The position numbers were made by a program, and so were the translations under genes. A model generated the notes under the pieces. That model had not been told where the DNA came from and did no database searches. It worked only from the letters and a program-made list of their open reading frames with translations. From Phlebotomus papatasi (taxonomy: Eukaryota > Arthropoda > Insecta > Diptera > Psychodidae), in the NCBI RefSeq assembly GCF_024763615.1, contig NC_077224.1, forward strand, positions 66,846,712-66,910,711: a stretch of 64,000 nucleotides of DNA. Direction: 5' to 3'. This document shows, piece by piece, positions 11,074-22,710 of this stretch. Within the stretch, counting starts at the first letter, position 1. Each line of letters starts with the position of its first letter.

Positions 11074-12345
11074 CAATTCAATTTCAATTCAATTCAATTT
11101 ATTCATCTCATTTTCATCTTTTTGCCCCCTTCCCATGCGGCCATCGCCGTCTTAGCGTTGATTCCAACCTCTGGGATAAAACGATGGAAAATCCCTTCAC
11201 TGGTTGTATGTTTTATGTTACAATATCAGTTGTTACAATTTCATCATTTCATGATTTCATAGGAAAGTAGGCAGACCAGACTGAATTTGAGAGAGGGAAG
11301 AACCACTTCCGAGCCTAAGGCTGTTTGGAATGTGGGTAATTGTGGATATGATAAAATTAAAATATTAAAAAATAAAATGAAATTCAACGATTAGGAACTA
11401 TTCACTAAACACCATGAAGTCGGGTCGACACATTGAGAGTGAAGCAACACAAAAACCGTAATGAGTCACATAAGTTCACCACATAATGCACTCAGCACAC
11501 GTATCTGGACACGAAAATGTCCCGTATCACCGATACACCTCCATCCAGAAATCGGCGAACAGAGCCAGAGTCCATCGGGCGCACCAGGCCCCGAAGGTTG
11601 TTCAGGATGAGTGGGGCAAGGTAATTGAAGGACCTCCTGAATGATTCATAGCGTGGTCGAGGAAGCAACAACAAATTGGATCTCCGGGGATTACTCTCTC
11701 GAACAAAATACACATGGTCACCACAATTCTTGAAGTAATAACAAGACACCCTATAGACAAACAAGCACTGTAGAGGCAGAAGATTCCACTCTCTGAACAG
11801 AGGACCTGAAGAGCATCGCCTGCCGACAAAGGACATGGTCCTGATGAGCGCTTTTTGAGAGGTGAACAACGGAATCAGATTCACGTCAGCAGCGCCCCCC
11901 CAACAGAGCAGTCCATACCTTAATCTAGACTCTCCAATGGCACAATAGAAGGCTCTCAGCAGTTGGGATGAACAAGACGAACGCAGTTTATAAATCTGTC
12001 TGTTCAAACATCTCAGATGCTTACGTAACATAGTTGTATGCTCACTCCACTTAAGTTCGCTATCCAGAACCACGCCTAAATACTTATAGCTTTTCACAAA
12101 GTCAATCCTCATGCAATCCTGTGTACATGTGCGACCGATACCACTCTCACAACTCCATGAATGAAAGAGAACGTGATCGTCAAGCCCCGAATCTCGGCCT
12201 CCAAAACTAATCGCCACAGACTTTTGGCTAATAGCCATTTTGTGATAGCTCAGCCATCCACTCATCCTGTGCAAATCCGACGTCATGTTCTCCCGAACCA
12301 CAGCATCACTATTCGCCGAGTCCATAAGAAGTTATCGTCAAAATT
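11074..12345 (-). mobile_element. 5'-truncated non-LTR retrotransposon
   Basis: The minus strand holds the last part of a reverse transcriptase ORF (12325-11492), a 3' UTR containing CGCTAAGACGGCGATGGCCG, and a tail of AATTG/TTGAA repeats ending at about 11074. No poly-A is seen; the short tandem-repeat tail is typical of several non-LTR clades. The RT catalytic core is missing, so the insertion was dead on arrival. The same 3' UTR block appears near 7195-7385, 36465-36550 and 61333-61437. No clear target duplication was found. Confidence 0.75.
11492..12325 (-). pseudogene. Non-LTR reverse transcriptase, C-terminal fragment
   Basis: This is 277 codons, uninterrupted. Residues 19-43 (HRMSGWLSYHKMAISQKSVA) match the segment just after the YADD catalytic loop of non-LTR RTs, where a W.....L..N..KS pattern is usual. 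KYLGVVLDSELKW (about 81-93) is the classic YLG..LD..L.W thumb motif, and LRAFYCAIGESRLRYGLLCW (about 124-143) is the following conserved helix. The family is jockey/CR1-like, and I cannot fix the clade. The YADD motif and everything upstream (fingers/palm and endonuclease) are absent because the element is 5'-truncated. The start methionine is therefore accidental. Being open over 277 codons suggests a fairly recent insertion. Confidence 0.8.
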
Positions 12346-14850
12346 GACATATTAAAGCAAATTATTTACGCCATCCTATGAAAAAGTAAATTGTCAAAAC
12401 TTCTTCAATATTCCAAATATGAATATAAAGTTTTTATTTTATGTAGCGTTGTAGAACGATGTGTAAGTGTCATAAAGAGGTTGTCCACCATACGTAGGGG
12501 CCTAGACAGACCTGAGGATTAGCCGAGAGATGGCTCAGCGTAATTTTATTCGACATAATGATTAAACTACATTTCCGTAATTTTCCACTAAGTCGTATCT
12601 CAGTTTAAGTCGTAAGTGTGTGTAGGGCATAACATTACGCTACATTTAGAGTTCAAAAATAGATCTAAAAGGGCGTGGTATTAAACTTATTTTTGTTCGG
12701 GAACTTACTGTTTAAGTCAAATTTAGCGCAATGCAAAATATGAATGTTTTTAGTAATAGTACTGTAAGAAAAATTACTCATTATTGATTATTACGTTCTA
12801 AAGTATTACCGAGCAATTACTAGCTCTGATATGTAAAGCAATCAAGGGCTATAAAATGTAAAATGTCAGATTATAGTGTGCCCGTGAAAGTCTACATATT
12901 TCAACGTGCCCATCAGCATAGCTTTAGAACCCTTCTTACTGCTTTAACACTGCTACGTGTTTTAAGTTAAATTCATTATCAGGAAACTCGCAACATAATT
13001 TCCAAACTAATTACTTTTTATATCATTCTGTATTGAAATTCTAACAAAATGATCAATAAATTTTCACGTCGCGTTGTCGCGTTAACTGTCTTGAAAATTG
13101 TAACTCAGTGTGTTCTCTGATGAATTTCTCGGAATGAATTCCCCTAAATCAGATGGTTTATACAGCATATCGTGGTATGATTTCATGATATCTCGACTCG
13201 ACAGGTCTATATATCCTCTGGACGTGTAGTTTTCACTAAAATATATTTGTACGAGCTGTACATTTCCCCAATGAAATCCCACATTAAATGCTTGTATACC
13301 CTATGTTATTCTCCAGTTTCATTTATATATATCTGCAAAATTTCAATTTTCGTCAGCGAACGATGTCCTGATTGATATTTGATGAGTGGACAAGATTAGA
13401 AAGCAATTTATTGTATTTATATCACAACAATTTAGGTCATTCTCAAACCTGACACAACCTTTTAGAATACCCTAAAGTCCCTCCGTATTTTAACATTACT
13501 TTTCAATTTGATTCGTCTCATCATTCTTAGCAGTAGACCATAACGATGTAATTACTGAAGTCAGCAAGGAACGTCACTTCCTGAAAAGCTTCTAATAAGT
13601 TGAATTATGTAGAAAAGCCACTTATCTACACTTTAGAACACGTTTTACTTCTGACTGACAGTTTTTGAAAGAGTTCCATACCATCATATTTCTGGTCGTA
13701 GTGAAAAATAATATAGCTTGAGGTTTTTGGCACGAGTGCTCGTCAATAATAATTAAAATTGTGTGCAATTAAAAGCCCAACCATTATGGCTTCAAGTATT
13801 GTAGAAAATAGCGACGAAATTGTTTGGATTAATCTTGACTCAAACAGCTTCAAAATTATAATTATTTACTTTAATAGTTCTCCATAGGATGTATTCGCAT
13901 TCACGTAAATTATAACACCTCATTATGTAGTTCTCATCGAACTAGTCTAGTATTATATTAATGGCAGTGACTTGCCCTTCTCGGCATCGTTTCAAGGGGT
14001 GAATGGGTTTGAGTTTGGTGGATAATGTGGGGTGAAAACCTCTTCAATACCCGCAAAATCTCACATAACAGCTTCAAATATAAATTTTATGATGCCAAGT
14101 GCATTCTCCAAAGCATTTTCGATTTTGCTTGGCTACAAAGACGTTATTCTCGTGACGTAGCATTCTGGCAATGACGTTCTGAGATGAGAAAGGACTACTT
14201 AAATTTTAATTTTTGATAAATAGGATCTTGGCTTTTTGGTTCGTTTATTTTTCTAACACAGAGAAAATCTCTGGTATTGAACTGTGATTCTTTCATTACC
14301 ACAGCTATTGTAATATAATAGTCTGTTGTCCGTCCGGTTTATGCGCTGTCTCCACTTCGAAAATGTCATGTACACGTTATCAAGGAATAGACTTCTTATA
14401 AATTACCATAAATGAGATAATGAGAAAATGATTTCCAAGGTGAATGAAACAGGGGCGATGGTAGGGCAAACAGGGTATGCTAGAATTGTTGTAGTTATTA
14501 GGTACCATCCAATTGCTCATGGAGACTTCCCGCGACAACTCTTGGGGTCATCCTAAATCTATTGTTTTGAATAACAGTCTAAATACAGCTAACCTATCAC
14601 AGAGGATGAAACTTTTATTAATTTACAAACGCCGCAGATCGACTTAAATTCTCGGATACTTGCGAGTTAAATTACTTATATAGCAAGAGCACTAAGGACC
14701 CTTGTGAGTAGATTTGTGAAACAGAAATGCTTACTTTAATAAAAATCAGAGATGTAGGGCAACGCAGGACAGTAAAGGAAAGACAAAGTAGAGACAGACC
14801 GTGAATAAATCTAATATTCTTAATAGACTATAATTATGTGCAAATTTTTT
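12346..14850. other. Unannotated stretch
   Basis: No gene is found. A hairpin-forming segment lies at about 12511-12540, where AGCC and GGCT pair inside flanking CTGAG and CTCAG. Otherwise this is AT-rich sequence with no repeat ends that I can pair. Confidence 0.45.
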
Positions 14851-15166
14851 GGGGATCTCAGTGGTGCAATAAGCAAGACCGTTGGGTCTTGGGCAGATGA
14901 GATCCCTGACTCGACTCTCAAAGTTGTGAGTTCGAGTCCCGACCGGTGAAAGCAATTGAATGTCAGAAAAAGATATTTTCACTGTGATAAAACGTAATAT
15001 AAATGCATCGCCTCTACCCAAAAATAAAACTCTGAAAGCATGGAAAAAGCATATACATCACGGGGAAAGCGCTTCTGAGCTGTCTACACATGGACCTAGC
15101 AGATTCTTCCATCACGGAATACAACAGCAATATAACATGATTTAATTACGTTGTATAAATAATTTA
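14851..15166 (+). mobile_element. SINE-A, copy 1 (tRNA-type)
   Basis: The head carries a pol III A-box-like CTCAGTGGTGCAATA (about 14857-14871) and a B box GAGTTCGAGTCCC (14928-14940), spaced as in tRNA-derived SINEs. A body follows with GCATGGAAAAAGCATA and GCAGATTCTTCCATCACGG. CAAATTTTTT before the head and CAAATTTTG at about 15168 may be the target duplication. A second copy is at 29156-29700 and a reverse fragment at 34865-34940. SINEs carry no protein and rely on a LINE for movement. Confidence 0.75.
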
Positions 15167-15424
15167 CAAATTTTGATCATAATGAGACATACGGCACATA
15201 AGACACGAATGAATGAGTATGATAATTCCGCAAACCATATTAAATTTGAACGATTTTATCTAATTCGATCTTATATTTGTTTATACTTGAGAATGGCCTT
15301 AAATGGGGTACCTTGTGAAACAGTTGATAAGAGTGTCAGTTTGGTAATCGGTAAAGGCAATTGAAAGAGCATGGCAGTTCATCTAACTTTAGCGTTTTAA
15401 TGATATCCTAGACGAAGAAGGTTC

Positions 15425-15760
15425 ATACGAAATATCATTTATTCTCATTCAAATTATAGTCCTTGTCCTTGTTCTAATCTTTACTCAAACTCATTTCTTT
15501 TCTTCCTTCCTGTCTTCCCACAATCGGGGAAGGTACGATGTCCTATATTCCTTGTGCCGTCCGGTGAGGGCATTCCAAAGGTGGTTCATCTGGGAGGTGA
15601 GAAACAGTTTCGTTGGTGATGCTTAGGTGATTTGGAGAGTGACGAGTTGTACTTAGTCTTCCGTTCTTCTGGGCTTCCACCTGAGGGATTCAGAAGGTGG
15701 ATAGTTGATAGTGTCTAGTTGATTTAAGAGATCTGGGGTGGAGAGAAGGAGCGATGTGTT
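15425..15760 (-). pseudogene. Decayed C-terminus of a non-LTR reverse transcriptase
   Basis: A minus-strand reading between about 15600 and 15485 gives LFLTSQMNHLWNALTGRHKE and then LPRLWEDRKEEKK before a stop. The R/N-x-LWNALP-like motif near the protein end is common in jockey/CR1-type RTs. Upstream frames are broken by stops and frameshifts. The 3' part is AT-rich and ends near AATGAGAATAAATGA. The identification rests on one motif. Confidence 0.45.
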
Positions 15761-15868
15761 TTCACTCACGGTTGGTGATCAAAGAGGCAGAGTAACTGTT
15801 TCTTCCCAATCAGCAGCGCACCATTTCCTAGAAACCTTTTCCGCCTCCAGCGATCTCGTAGTCTCGAC

Positions 15869-16122
15869 CAAGGGGGAGGCAATATCTCTGAAAAATGCGA
15901 CCGGTTTTCGTGTAATTTTTTCCCTGTTGTCGTACATATTTCACGTAAAAATACGTAGGTTATCAATTTAGGGTTTTCGGTTGCTTCTTCGTTATTAAAT
16001 TGGCTTTTATTTTGTATTAGTATTTTTTGCTAATTCATTCTACAATGACAGAAAACAGCTAATAAACTCAAAAGTTTTTTCGGCTCGCTAGAAACATATG
16101 GAAAACACATGTCATGCCCCTG
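15869..16122 (-). mobile_element. CAGGGG-ended TIR element, diverged copy
   Basis: Read in reverse, it matches the 268-bp element at 38015-38282: CAGGGGCATGACATGTGTTT, GAATGAATTAGCAAAAAATA and CGACAACAGGGAAAAAATTA align with their counterparts there. The left end here (CAAGGGGGAGGCAATA) has decayed, and no TA duplication is visible. Confidence 0.7.
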
Positions 16123-16208
16123 TTCTCGATAGATCAATATATCCAGTACCAGATTGTGAACGGAAAAATAGACCTTTCTTGACTTTTTCTCTTTAATTCT
16201 TCACGACG

Positions 16209-16236
16209 TTTCGAGGATGGATGTCCTCTTCATCAG
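16209..16236 (-). ncRNA. Hammerhead-like motif, HF1 left arm
   Basis: The minus strand reads CTGATGA, a GAGGA/TCCTC hairpin with loop CATCCA, then GAAA. These match the conserved core strands of a hammerhead ribozyme (CUGANGA and GAAA) around stem II. A cleavage site and stems I and III cannot be assigned with certainty. Confidence 0.5.
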
Positions 16237-16730
16237 GTCTACAAAACATTTTAACAATTTTTAGAATTTGATAATTTTTACATTTCATCTTTTTCATTCT
16301 TACTTCGAATGTGGAGGAAAAATCACGTACAGGTGGGAAATTTTGCTGCTGCAATGCACTTGAACTTTTTTACAAATCTTCACTCTGTAGTTCACCATCC
16401 AATGGACTGACACCGAATGACTCATCCTCTGGGATCAGCTCTCATCACAGCTCTGGAACTCATCATCTATTGTGGTGTTGGTGTGCTGTACACCACAATA
16501 GATGATGAGTTCCAGAGCTGTGATGAGAGCTGATCCCAGAGGATGAGTCATTCGGTGTCAGTCCATTGGATGGTGAACTACAGAGTGAAGATTTGTAAAA
16601 AAGTTCAAGTGCATTGCAGCAGCAAAATTTCCCACCTGTACGTGATTTTTCCTCCACATTCGAAGTAAGAATGAAAAAGATGAATGTAAAAATTATCAAA
16701 TTCTAAAAATTGTTAAAATGTTTTGTAGAC

Positions 16731-16758
16731 CTGATGAAGAGGACATCCATCCTCGAAA
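16731..16758 (+). ncRNA. Hammerhead-like motif, HF1 right arm
   Basis: CTGATGA is at 16731-16737, stem II strands at 16739-16743 and 16750-16754, and GAAA at 16755-16758, followed by CGTCGTG. It is the inverted copy of the left-arm motif. A very short stem III (AC...GT) is possible, as reported for minimal hammerheads of Penelope-like elements. Here the next base would be G, which is not normally cleaved. Confidence 0.5.
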
Positions 16759-16860
16759 CGTCGTGAAGAATTAAAGAGAAAAAGTCAAGAAAGGTCTATT
16801 TTTCCGTTCACAATCTGCTACAACCTATTAGACCGAAAATTCCTCCAATATATCCAGTAC

Positions 16861-19800
16861 ACTCAGCAAAAACGGTTTCACACGCAAAAAGATTTAACAA
16901 CATGAAGTGTTGTTGTGTAGTAATGGTATGTTCGAGTCTCTACTCTTATTCTGTCCGTTTTCTACCACCGCAACATAAAAATTAACCAATGATTGTCAAT
17001 TTCTCCCTGTTACGCAGCTTGTAATACGGTCGATGATACATCTATTGGCTTCTTAAGAACTTCATGACCCTTTTGGCACCCTATTATGTATCATTTGAAA
17101 ACTTATCATGAAAAGGTACATTAATAAAAAAAAGCATAATATTATTTACACTTTATTACTTAGATAATAAATAAGTTTTAATATTTTTGAAACTGAGAAC
17201 AAGTGTTCATTGTCTAACAGGTGTTCCTTTGACCCTACGTCTTTATTAATTCTACCAAACGCAGAGTATTAAATTCTTTTCCGAAAAGTTTGGCCCTTCA
17301 TTCGTGTAGAGCGTAAGACCCATTTGACAATTGTTAACCCAGTCGACGGCCAAAACCACCAATAACAATCCTTCATTCCTATGATACCTCCAACCCCTCC
17401 AACATACCATCCCTAGGTGAGTGCTGAAGGTTACTAGGGTTTTCGTTTGAGTCAGCTGTCTCTGTACTTCAGTGGGTGAACGTCAGTCACCGAGGAAATT
17501 AAAAGATGGGTGGCACCTTCAGTTCCCAATTTTCCCTTTATTACCCATAGTTTCAAGGTTGAAACAAAACCACTGCACTACTGAAGAGAAAGCAGCAGAC
17601 AGACAAAAAAATAAACTAAATTAAAAAGTACTAATAATATCTAAAAATTTCTATTTGCAAGAAGAAAAGTAAGTTTTTGTGGCTATGTGTAGTGTTAAGA
17701 GGACGAAAGACGATTCCAAATCATTCGAAAGATTATAATTGACCCACTGAGGAAGACCCATACTGAGGGTTGAAAGCTTTGGAGAAAAAAAAATTTAGTC
17801 TTTGATTTGAGAAGAAGACAATCCTCTGACGAACACCGGAAGAAACTGAATAGAATTTACATAGTAATGTACATTGCCACATCTTTTTTTATTTACTCTA
17901 CATGGCAGTTGAAATTAACACGAAATACTTAAAATCAGTCTAGAAGACGCAATCCTAATCGAAACTGACAAAGAATACATTCTTACCTATACTTCATAAA
18001 CGTGAATATTAACAATATACCAAACAGAAATTGCTCATACTTCACTATCTGAGAAAGAAGTCGTATGTATGGATTTGGACGATTTGGAACTATATAAATT
18101 TATCGGAATATCATTTAAGTCCTTGTTAGAGTCCCAATCCTCATTTAACATTGATGATTTGGTAGGAGAATGTATCTTAGAATTTTGCAACAATATCAAT
18201 TCAAATTATGACCACCTCGTATCATTGCCACATGGACCTCAATAAGAATGATTACAGTGGTCTAACCCAATTACAGTACATATCCCTCATCAATTCCCAA
18301 ACCTTTTCTACATACACTTACCCCTTTATGCTCAACCACTTTGCAATACACAATTCTCTTCTATATCTGACCCTATAACCTTTTCATTAATTATTCGTAT
18401 TATAGCACCCTTAGAGTGTAAAAGAGAGGCAAGTTGAGACAAAGGATTGAGGAGTCAATGGAGGGCACACAAAGTCAAACGATTTTGGGTGTGGATTTCG
18501 CATATAAAATTAAATTTCAGTTTAAGTAGATCCCAATTAAACTTTAAAACTTCTACCATTTATTTCAACAAATACTTAGTTATAATTACTTCCTTAATCT
18601 TCGTCGACTGGTCATATTGATAAAATAAATGAATGTTGAAATGATTAATTATGCTCCGGTGAATTAATAGTGTTGAAAAAAAGGGGTGAACTTTTTTTCT
18701 TTAATAGGATGGAAAACCAACTTCTTTAACACCTTTTTCAACATGACACCCCTTTTAAATGAGGTTGCAGTTGGAAAATCTCAACTTTTCCAATTAATGA
18801 GCATCTGTTTTTCCCCACATTCACTGGTGGAAAATTTTACCAGTTTAAACCAACCACAAAATTCAGCAACTTTTTTTCACCCCATCCAACAGACTATACA
18901 TCGTAAAATTTTCTCTGATTGTCAGTGAGAAATTTTCAATTAACTTGCGTATGTTTAGAAAAGATGGAAAATGGAGCAGGTCTTTCTCCAGCACCTGAAC
19001 CAAGAGAAGACACGCTCATAAGCCCGAAATGTACCTCTTAAAAGTGATAGAAGATTCATCCTTAGCAGTTTATGAATTATTAAACTTCAATTAATGAAGA
19101 AAACAAGAAATGAGTTCATGTTTTATAAATGCTTCCATTTTGACATCTAAAGGTATTATGAAAGATGCAACTTTTTGATATTGGATGAATTGTTTAACGA
19201 CGCTTCTGTCAAGATACTCTTCTCTAACATAAGAGTGGAAAAAGAATGAATAAATCTATGCACTAAAGTGCAAGCGTGTGGTTGAAAGCTTTCTCTCAAC
19301 TTTAAATTGAAAAATCCATTAAACTATGAATATTGAACAAAAACAATTTATTTAATAATCAAAATGCTATATTTAAGATATGTCAAAATTTGAAATATAC
19401 TATAAAAGTTATATCATAAACAATACGTATCCAAATATTCTTAATTTGTCCTAGAATAAATTTAATTCAACAAATTTAATATTAAACAAGGGGGAGATAT
19501 TAGACTCGGAAGTGGTGTACAGCTAAAAATGAAGTGCTTGAAAGTCTGGAAGTGGGAGTACCCGAAAATAAAATCTTCTCTGCCTAATTCCGAATTTTGC
19601 AGGCTCTACGTTACTTTTAGCTCAGATATTAAATTCGAGCGGCCGAAAAAGTTTGTTAACACTTTACAAGTTCGGTTATGAAAATAAAACGGAGTAAATA
19701 ATGCTAAAATTTATTATAGATTAATTTGTGTTGTAATTTCTCCGAAGAAATATTCAGATTAAGGTTATAAATTTATCCACAATATTCATGATTTATGAAA

Positions 19801-20734
19801 AATGTGTCTTCATTACAATATAATTTTTCTTAATTTTCACACGAGTTTCAAATTCATGTAGTTGCTCGGAAAAAATGATTTAGCAGTTTCAGTTGATTTT
19901 GAAACAATTTGATTTTTTTGTAATTTATTGTAAATATGTAATGTATATTGGATGATTGCATAAGTTCGTGGGACTTTTTCGCGAATATCGTAACTTAATG
20001 CGTATCCCGTAGGTTTCCTCGAGCATTTATGTTATATTTTTGCTTTTGCTGATAAGATTATAATATTGTCTTACATTCCTCTAATGCTAAGTATCCTTCC
20101 TTTGAAGAACTATTACAAAATACATAAAGAACGAAAATGTGCTTTTGTAGTATTTAATATTCGTCGAATTTTTGAAAGGTCTAAGTGATGGACTTCCACA
20201 AAAGAAAGCATTTTGGGGGTTTATTTAGATCGCGTTTAAATGATTGAAGAATGGCTTAGAAAATTTCGATTTAAGGATTTATTATTGAAAAGATCAATTT
20301 TATTTTAGACGGTCTCTAACATTGGTGACAATATTGGGAGTATTCGAGTGGAAAAAAAATTATCCAATTGAAGAGATTATTAAGATTTTGGAAAACAATA
20401 ATTCTATCGTATTTCGCTATTAAGAAAAGCCATAAAGTAGTGAAATGATTGTGTCTACACGGAGAGGTCATGCAAAAATATAGCACTTTTAAAAATTGCA
20501 GTTCAATTGACTCACTCTGTAGTTTTTCCAAATTGTAAATTTGCGCCAAAACACTCTCAAATTCTGTAAATTCTTTTCTTTTTATAAAATCTATATAAAT
20601 TCTGTTAGTATCTAAATTTACCAAATTCTCAATATTCCTTTTTAACCATTTTATAGATTTTTTGTTACAGATACATCTATCTAAATCTAAAACTTCTTGA
20701 AAGCCTGAATCGATTACAGAAAGCGATATACAAT
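16861..20734. other. Unannotated stretch
   Basis: No gene is found apart from a solo hammerhead-like motif at 17747-17775. A B-box-like TGTTCGAGTCTC occurs near 16930 without a matching A box. The 148-codon reverse ORF at 20316-20762 starts inside a MITE end and matches nothing I know. Confidence 0.45.
17747..17775 (+). ncRNA. Solo hammerhead-like motif
   Basis: CTGAGGA is followed by GACCC (17755-17759), a 7-nt loop, GGGTT (17767-17771, one G-T pair) and GAAA (17772-17775). The layout matches the HF1 and HF2 motifs with a third, different stem sequence. Downstream, GGAGAAAAA then TTTAGTCTTTG is reminiscent of HF1 downstream sequence. No inverted partner arm is seen nearby. Confidence 0.35.
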
Positions 20735-20736
20735 TA

Positions 20737-20949
20737 GGGGAAACTGGGGTATCACCAAACACGGGGTAGTACCAAACACTGCAATTTTTTAATCAGATAT
20801 TCGACTTCAAAGGACAAGACTTATAGAAATTTATAAGCATTTATAGGGATGCTTGTCCACTGAAGAAATGGTCGAGATAGTCCAAGTAGTTTAGAAATAA
20901 AAAATAGTGTTTAGTGCTACCCCATGCTTGGTGGTGCCCCAGTTTCCCC
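20737..20949. mobile_element. TA-flanked MITE, subfamily P4, copy 1
   Basis: It is 213 bp with TA at 20735-20736 and 20950-20951. The ends are GGGGAAACTGGGGTATCACC and, inverted, GGGGAAACTGGGGCACCACC. ACCAAACAC occurs twice inside the left end, spaced by a GGGGTA word. The body matches the reverse of the 59036-59229 element (ATGGTCGA, CAGTGGA, GCATCCCTATA words). Confidence 0.85.
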
Positions 20950-20951
20950 TA

Positions 20952-22708
20952 ATGCTTTTCTGTTTTGAAATCCCATTAATTCTCTTTTAAATAAATACAT
21001 TTGTACGACAAAATTATTCGAATGATGAATAAATTTCCTTTTTTATTATTTTTTTCTTTAAATAATTTATTAATTTTTTTTTGGACTCGATGCTCTTGAC
21101 TGCGAAAGTCTTGCAATATGTGATTCGCGTGCACGCCTCTTTACAAAATACCCTTAAAGCCTAATTCTATTTGATATTTCATATAAATTTTGTCATTGAG
21201 ATAATAAAATGAAAAGATAAAGTTAATCCATGAATAGTAAAAAGCCTCACTCAATATGCAGTAATTCAGCAGATTTTTCAATGTTCCATGGTTTAATATC
21301 CTGTCCTAGGAAAGTTATTGCAAATCCTCAAGTTAAACTTACATTGTAAGTTTGCATGATGCCTTTGAGATTGCGATAATTACGGGGTTAACAAACAAGT
21401 CTTTGTCCTTTTGGAACATCGCACTGCAGCAGCCTTAATTGCCTGATCCTCTTACTTTTGCAAACTTTTGCCCCAAAATTTATGACAGACATTTACCCCT
21501 ATGGAATACGAAAGGAAATGTCGAAGGAGTGAAGAAGCAAGTGTTTCAACTCTTGCCGGAAGATGCATAAATTTGCAAGTGGAAGCAAAAGGCACCATTA
21601 TCTGTAGGATACTGTCGAATAAATTTTACCGATGATTTCTCACTTTAATGAATGCACAAGCCCACCGCCCCCCCCTCTCAACCCCATACCTCAACGGATG
21701 CAAATGGTGTCGAATGAGGATGTAAATATGCACAAGTTTTCATCACATTTTTCCTCGTACAATTCTTGGCTGACGCTTTTCCATCCTGCCAGATACAATG
21801 AGCCAGGATTTTTGTAAGAATGAATGGTGTATGTTTATGTTGCTTGATCCTTTTATATCATAGCCCCAACTCTCAGCTCCGTATCGTTTCTTGCCCATTT
21901 TATCCATTCTGTGCTTTTCACTTTAGATTTAGCCGATGATGTTGAATGAGCTCAACTTGGCTTGCTGCTCTATGTTTAATGAACCCTGAAGGACACTGGT
22001 CCTGGGATATATAATACCATCTACCCCATTTTATATCAAGTATATACTCCAAAACGGAAAAGAATGGTACAATCGCACAGAGAGAGAACCGAATAAGTGA
22101 AAACCATTTGAGGAAAATGGTTTTCCGTTTCACCAAGATTTATACTCCTAAAGATATTTGTGTGTGTACACAAAAGCGGCTTTTATCATTGAAAAGTTAA
22201 AAATGCATAAGAAACGTTGAATTTGTAATGCTCATGCTATCCAACCTTAAGTATTTCTACCCTCAAATCCCTATTGTGTTACTCATTCAATATCAAGTAA
22301 ATGCTAAAGATTTTGATACTTGGATTATGCATAATGATGCCTCATGATAAGTCTGTGAGGTTGACTTTGGATGGGCCAAAACAAATGGATTTTATGCAAA
22401 TTACATTAAAAGAGACGCACCATCGAGGGTGAGAGCTCTACAAATAGCGAATAAAAATTTACCAACAATCATATTATTTGTTCTGCCAATGCTAAAAAAT
22501 ATTTACCATATAGTAGTAGATGTTATTCCTTCACAATCACAGCTATAGTGATGCTGTACTACGGAAAAATGTGTGAAAAATACCAGACGTAAAAATGGTT
22601 TTGTTTTTGTCAAGACCTGTTGGCACCCTACTCTGCACCATTTGGAATACAAAGTTTAGTAGACACCTATCTCTATCGGAAAACCTAGATTAATGGGAAA
22701 CGTCATAT
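20952..22708. other. AT-rich stretch, nothing recognised
   Basis: Contains a C-rich run near 21663. No supported gene or repeat is seen. Confidence 0.5.
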
Positions 22709-22710
22709 TA

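Larger units (their letters stand above)
16135..16860. mobile_element. Foldback element HF1 with hammerhead-like motifs
   Basis: Two nearly identical inverted arms (16150-16477 and 16491-16817) differ by one T in a run near 16290 and enclose a 13-nt loop. The whole is bounded by a perfect 15-bp direct repeat, CAATATATCCAGTAC (16135-16149 and 16846-16860), taken as a target duplication. Between the right arm and the right duplication is a 28-nt unpaired tail containing ATTAGACCGAAA. Each arm carries CTGATGA, a 5-bp hairpin and GAAAC. Arm identity suggests recent formation or ongoing conversion. The 64- and 78-codon ORFs inside are shadows of the arms. A second family member is at 59891-60282. 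Confidence 0.8.

Noticed and set aside
16311..16699. Two mirrored ORFs (64 and 78 codons)
   Set aside because: They are the same sequence read from the two inverted arms of HF1.
18671..18905. Possible TIR element starting TGTTGAAAAAAAGGGGTG
   Set aside because: The right partner (CTTTTTTTCACCCCATCC) pairs only in its low-complexity part, and no target duplication is visible.
19000..19045. Another CTGA...GAAATG hairpin-like segment
   Set aside because: CTGAACC does not fit the CTGANGA core, and no stable stem separates it from GAAATG.
20316..20762. 148-codon reverse ORF
   Set aside because: Its start lies inside the P4 MITE end, composition matches the AT-rich background, and no domain is recognisable. 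Probably chance.
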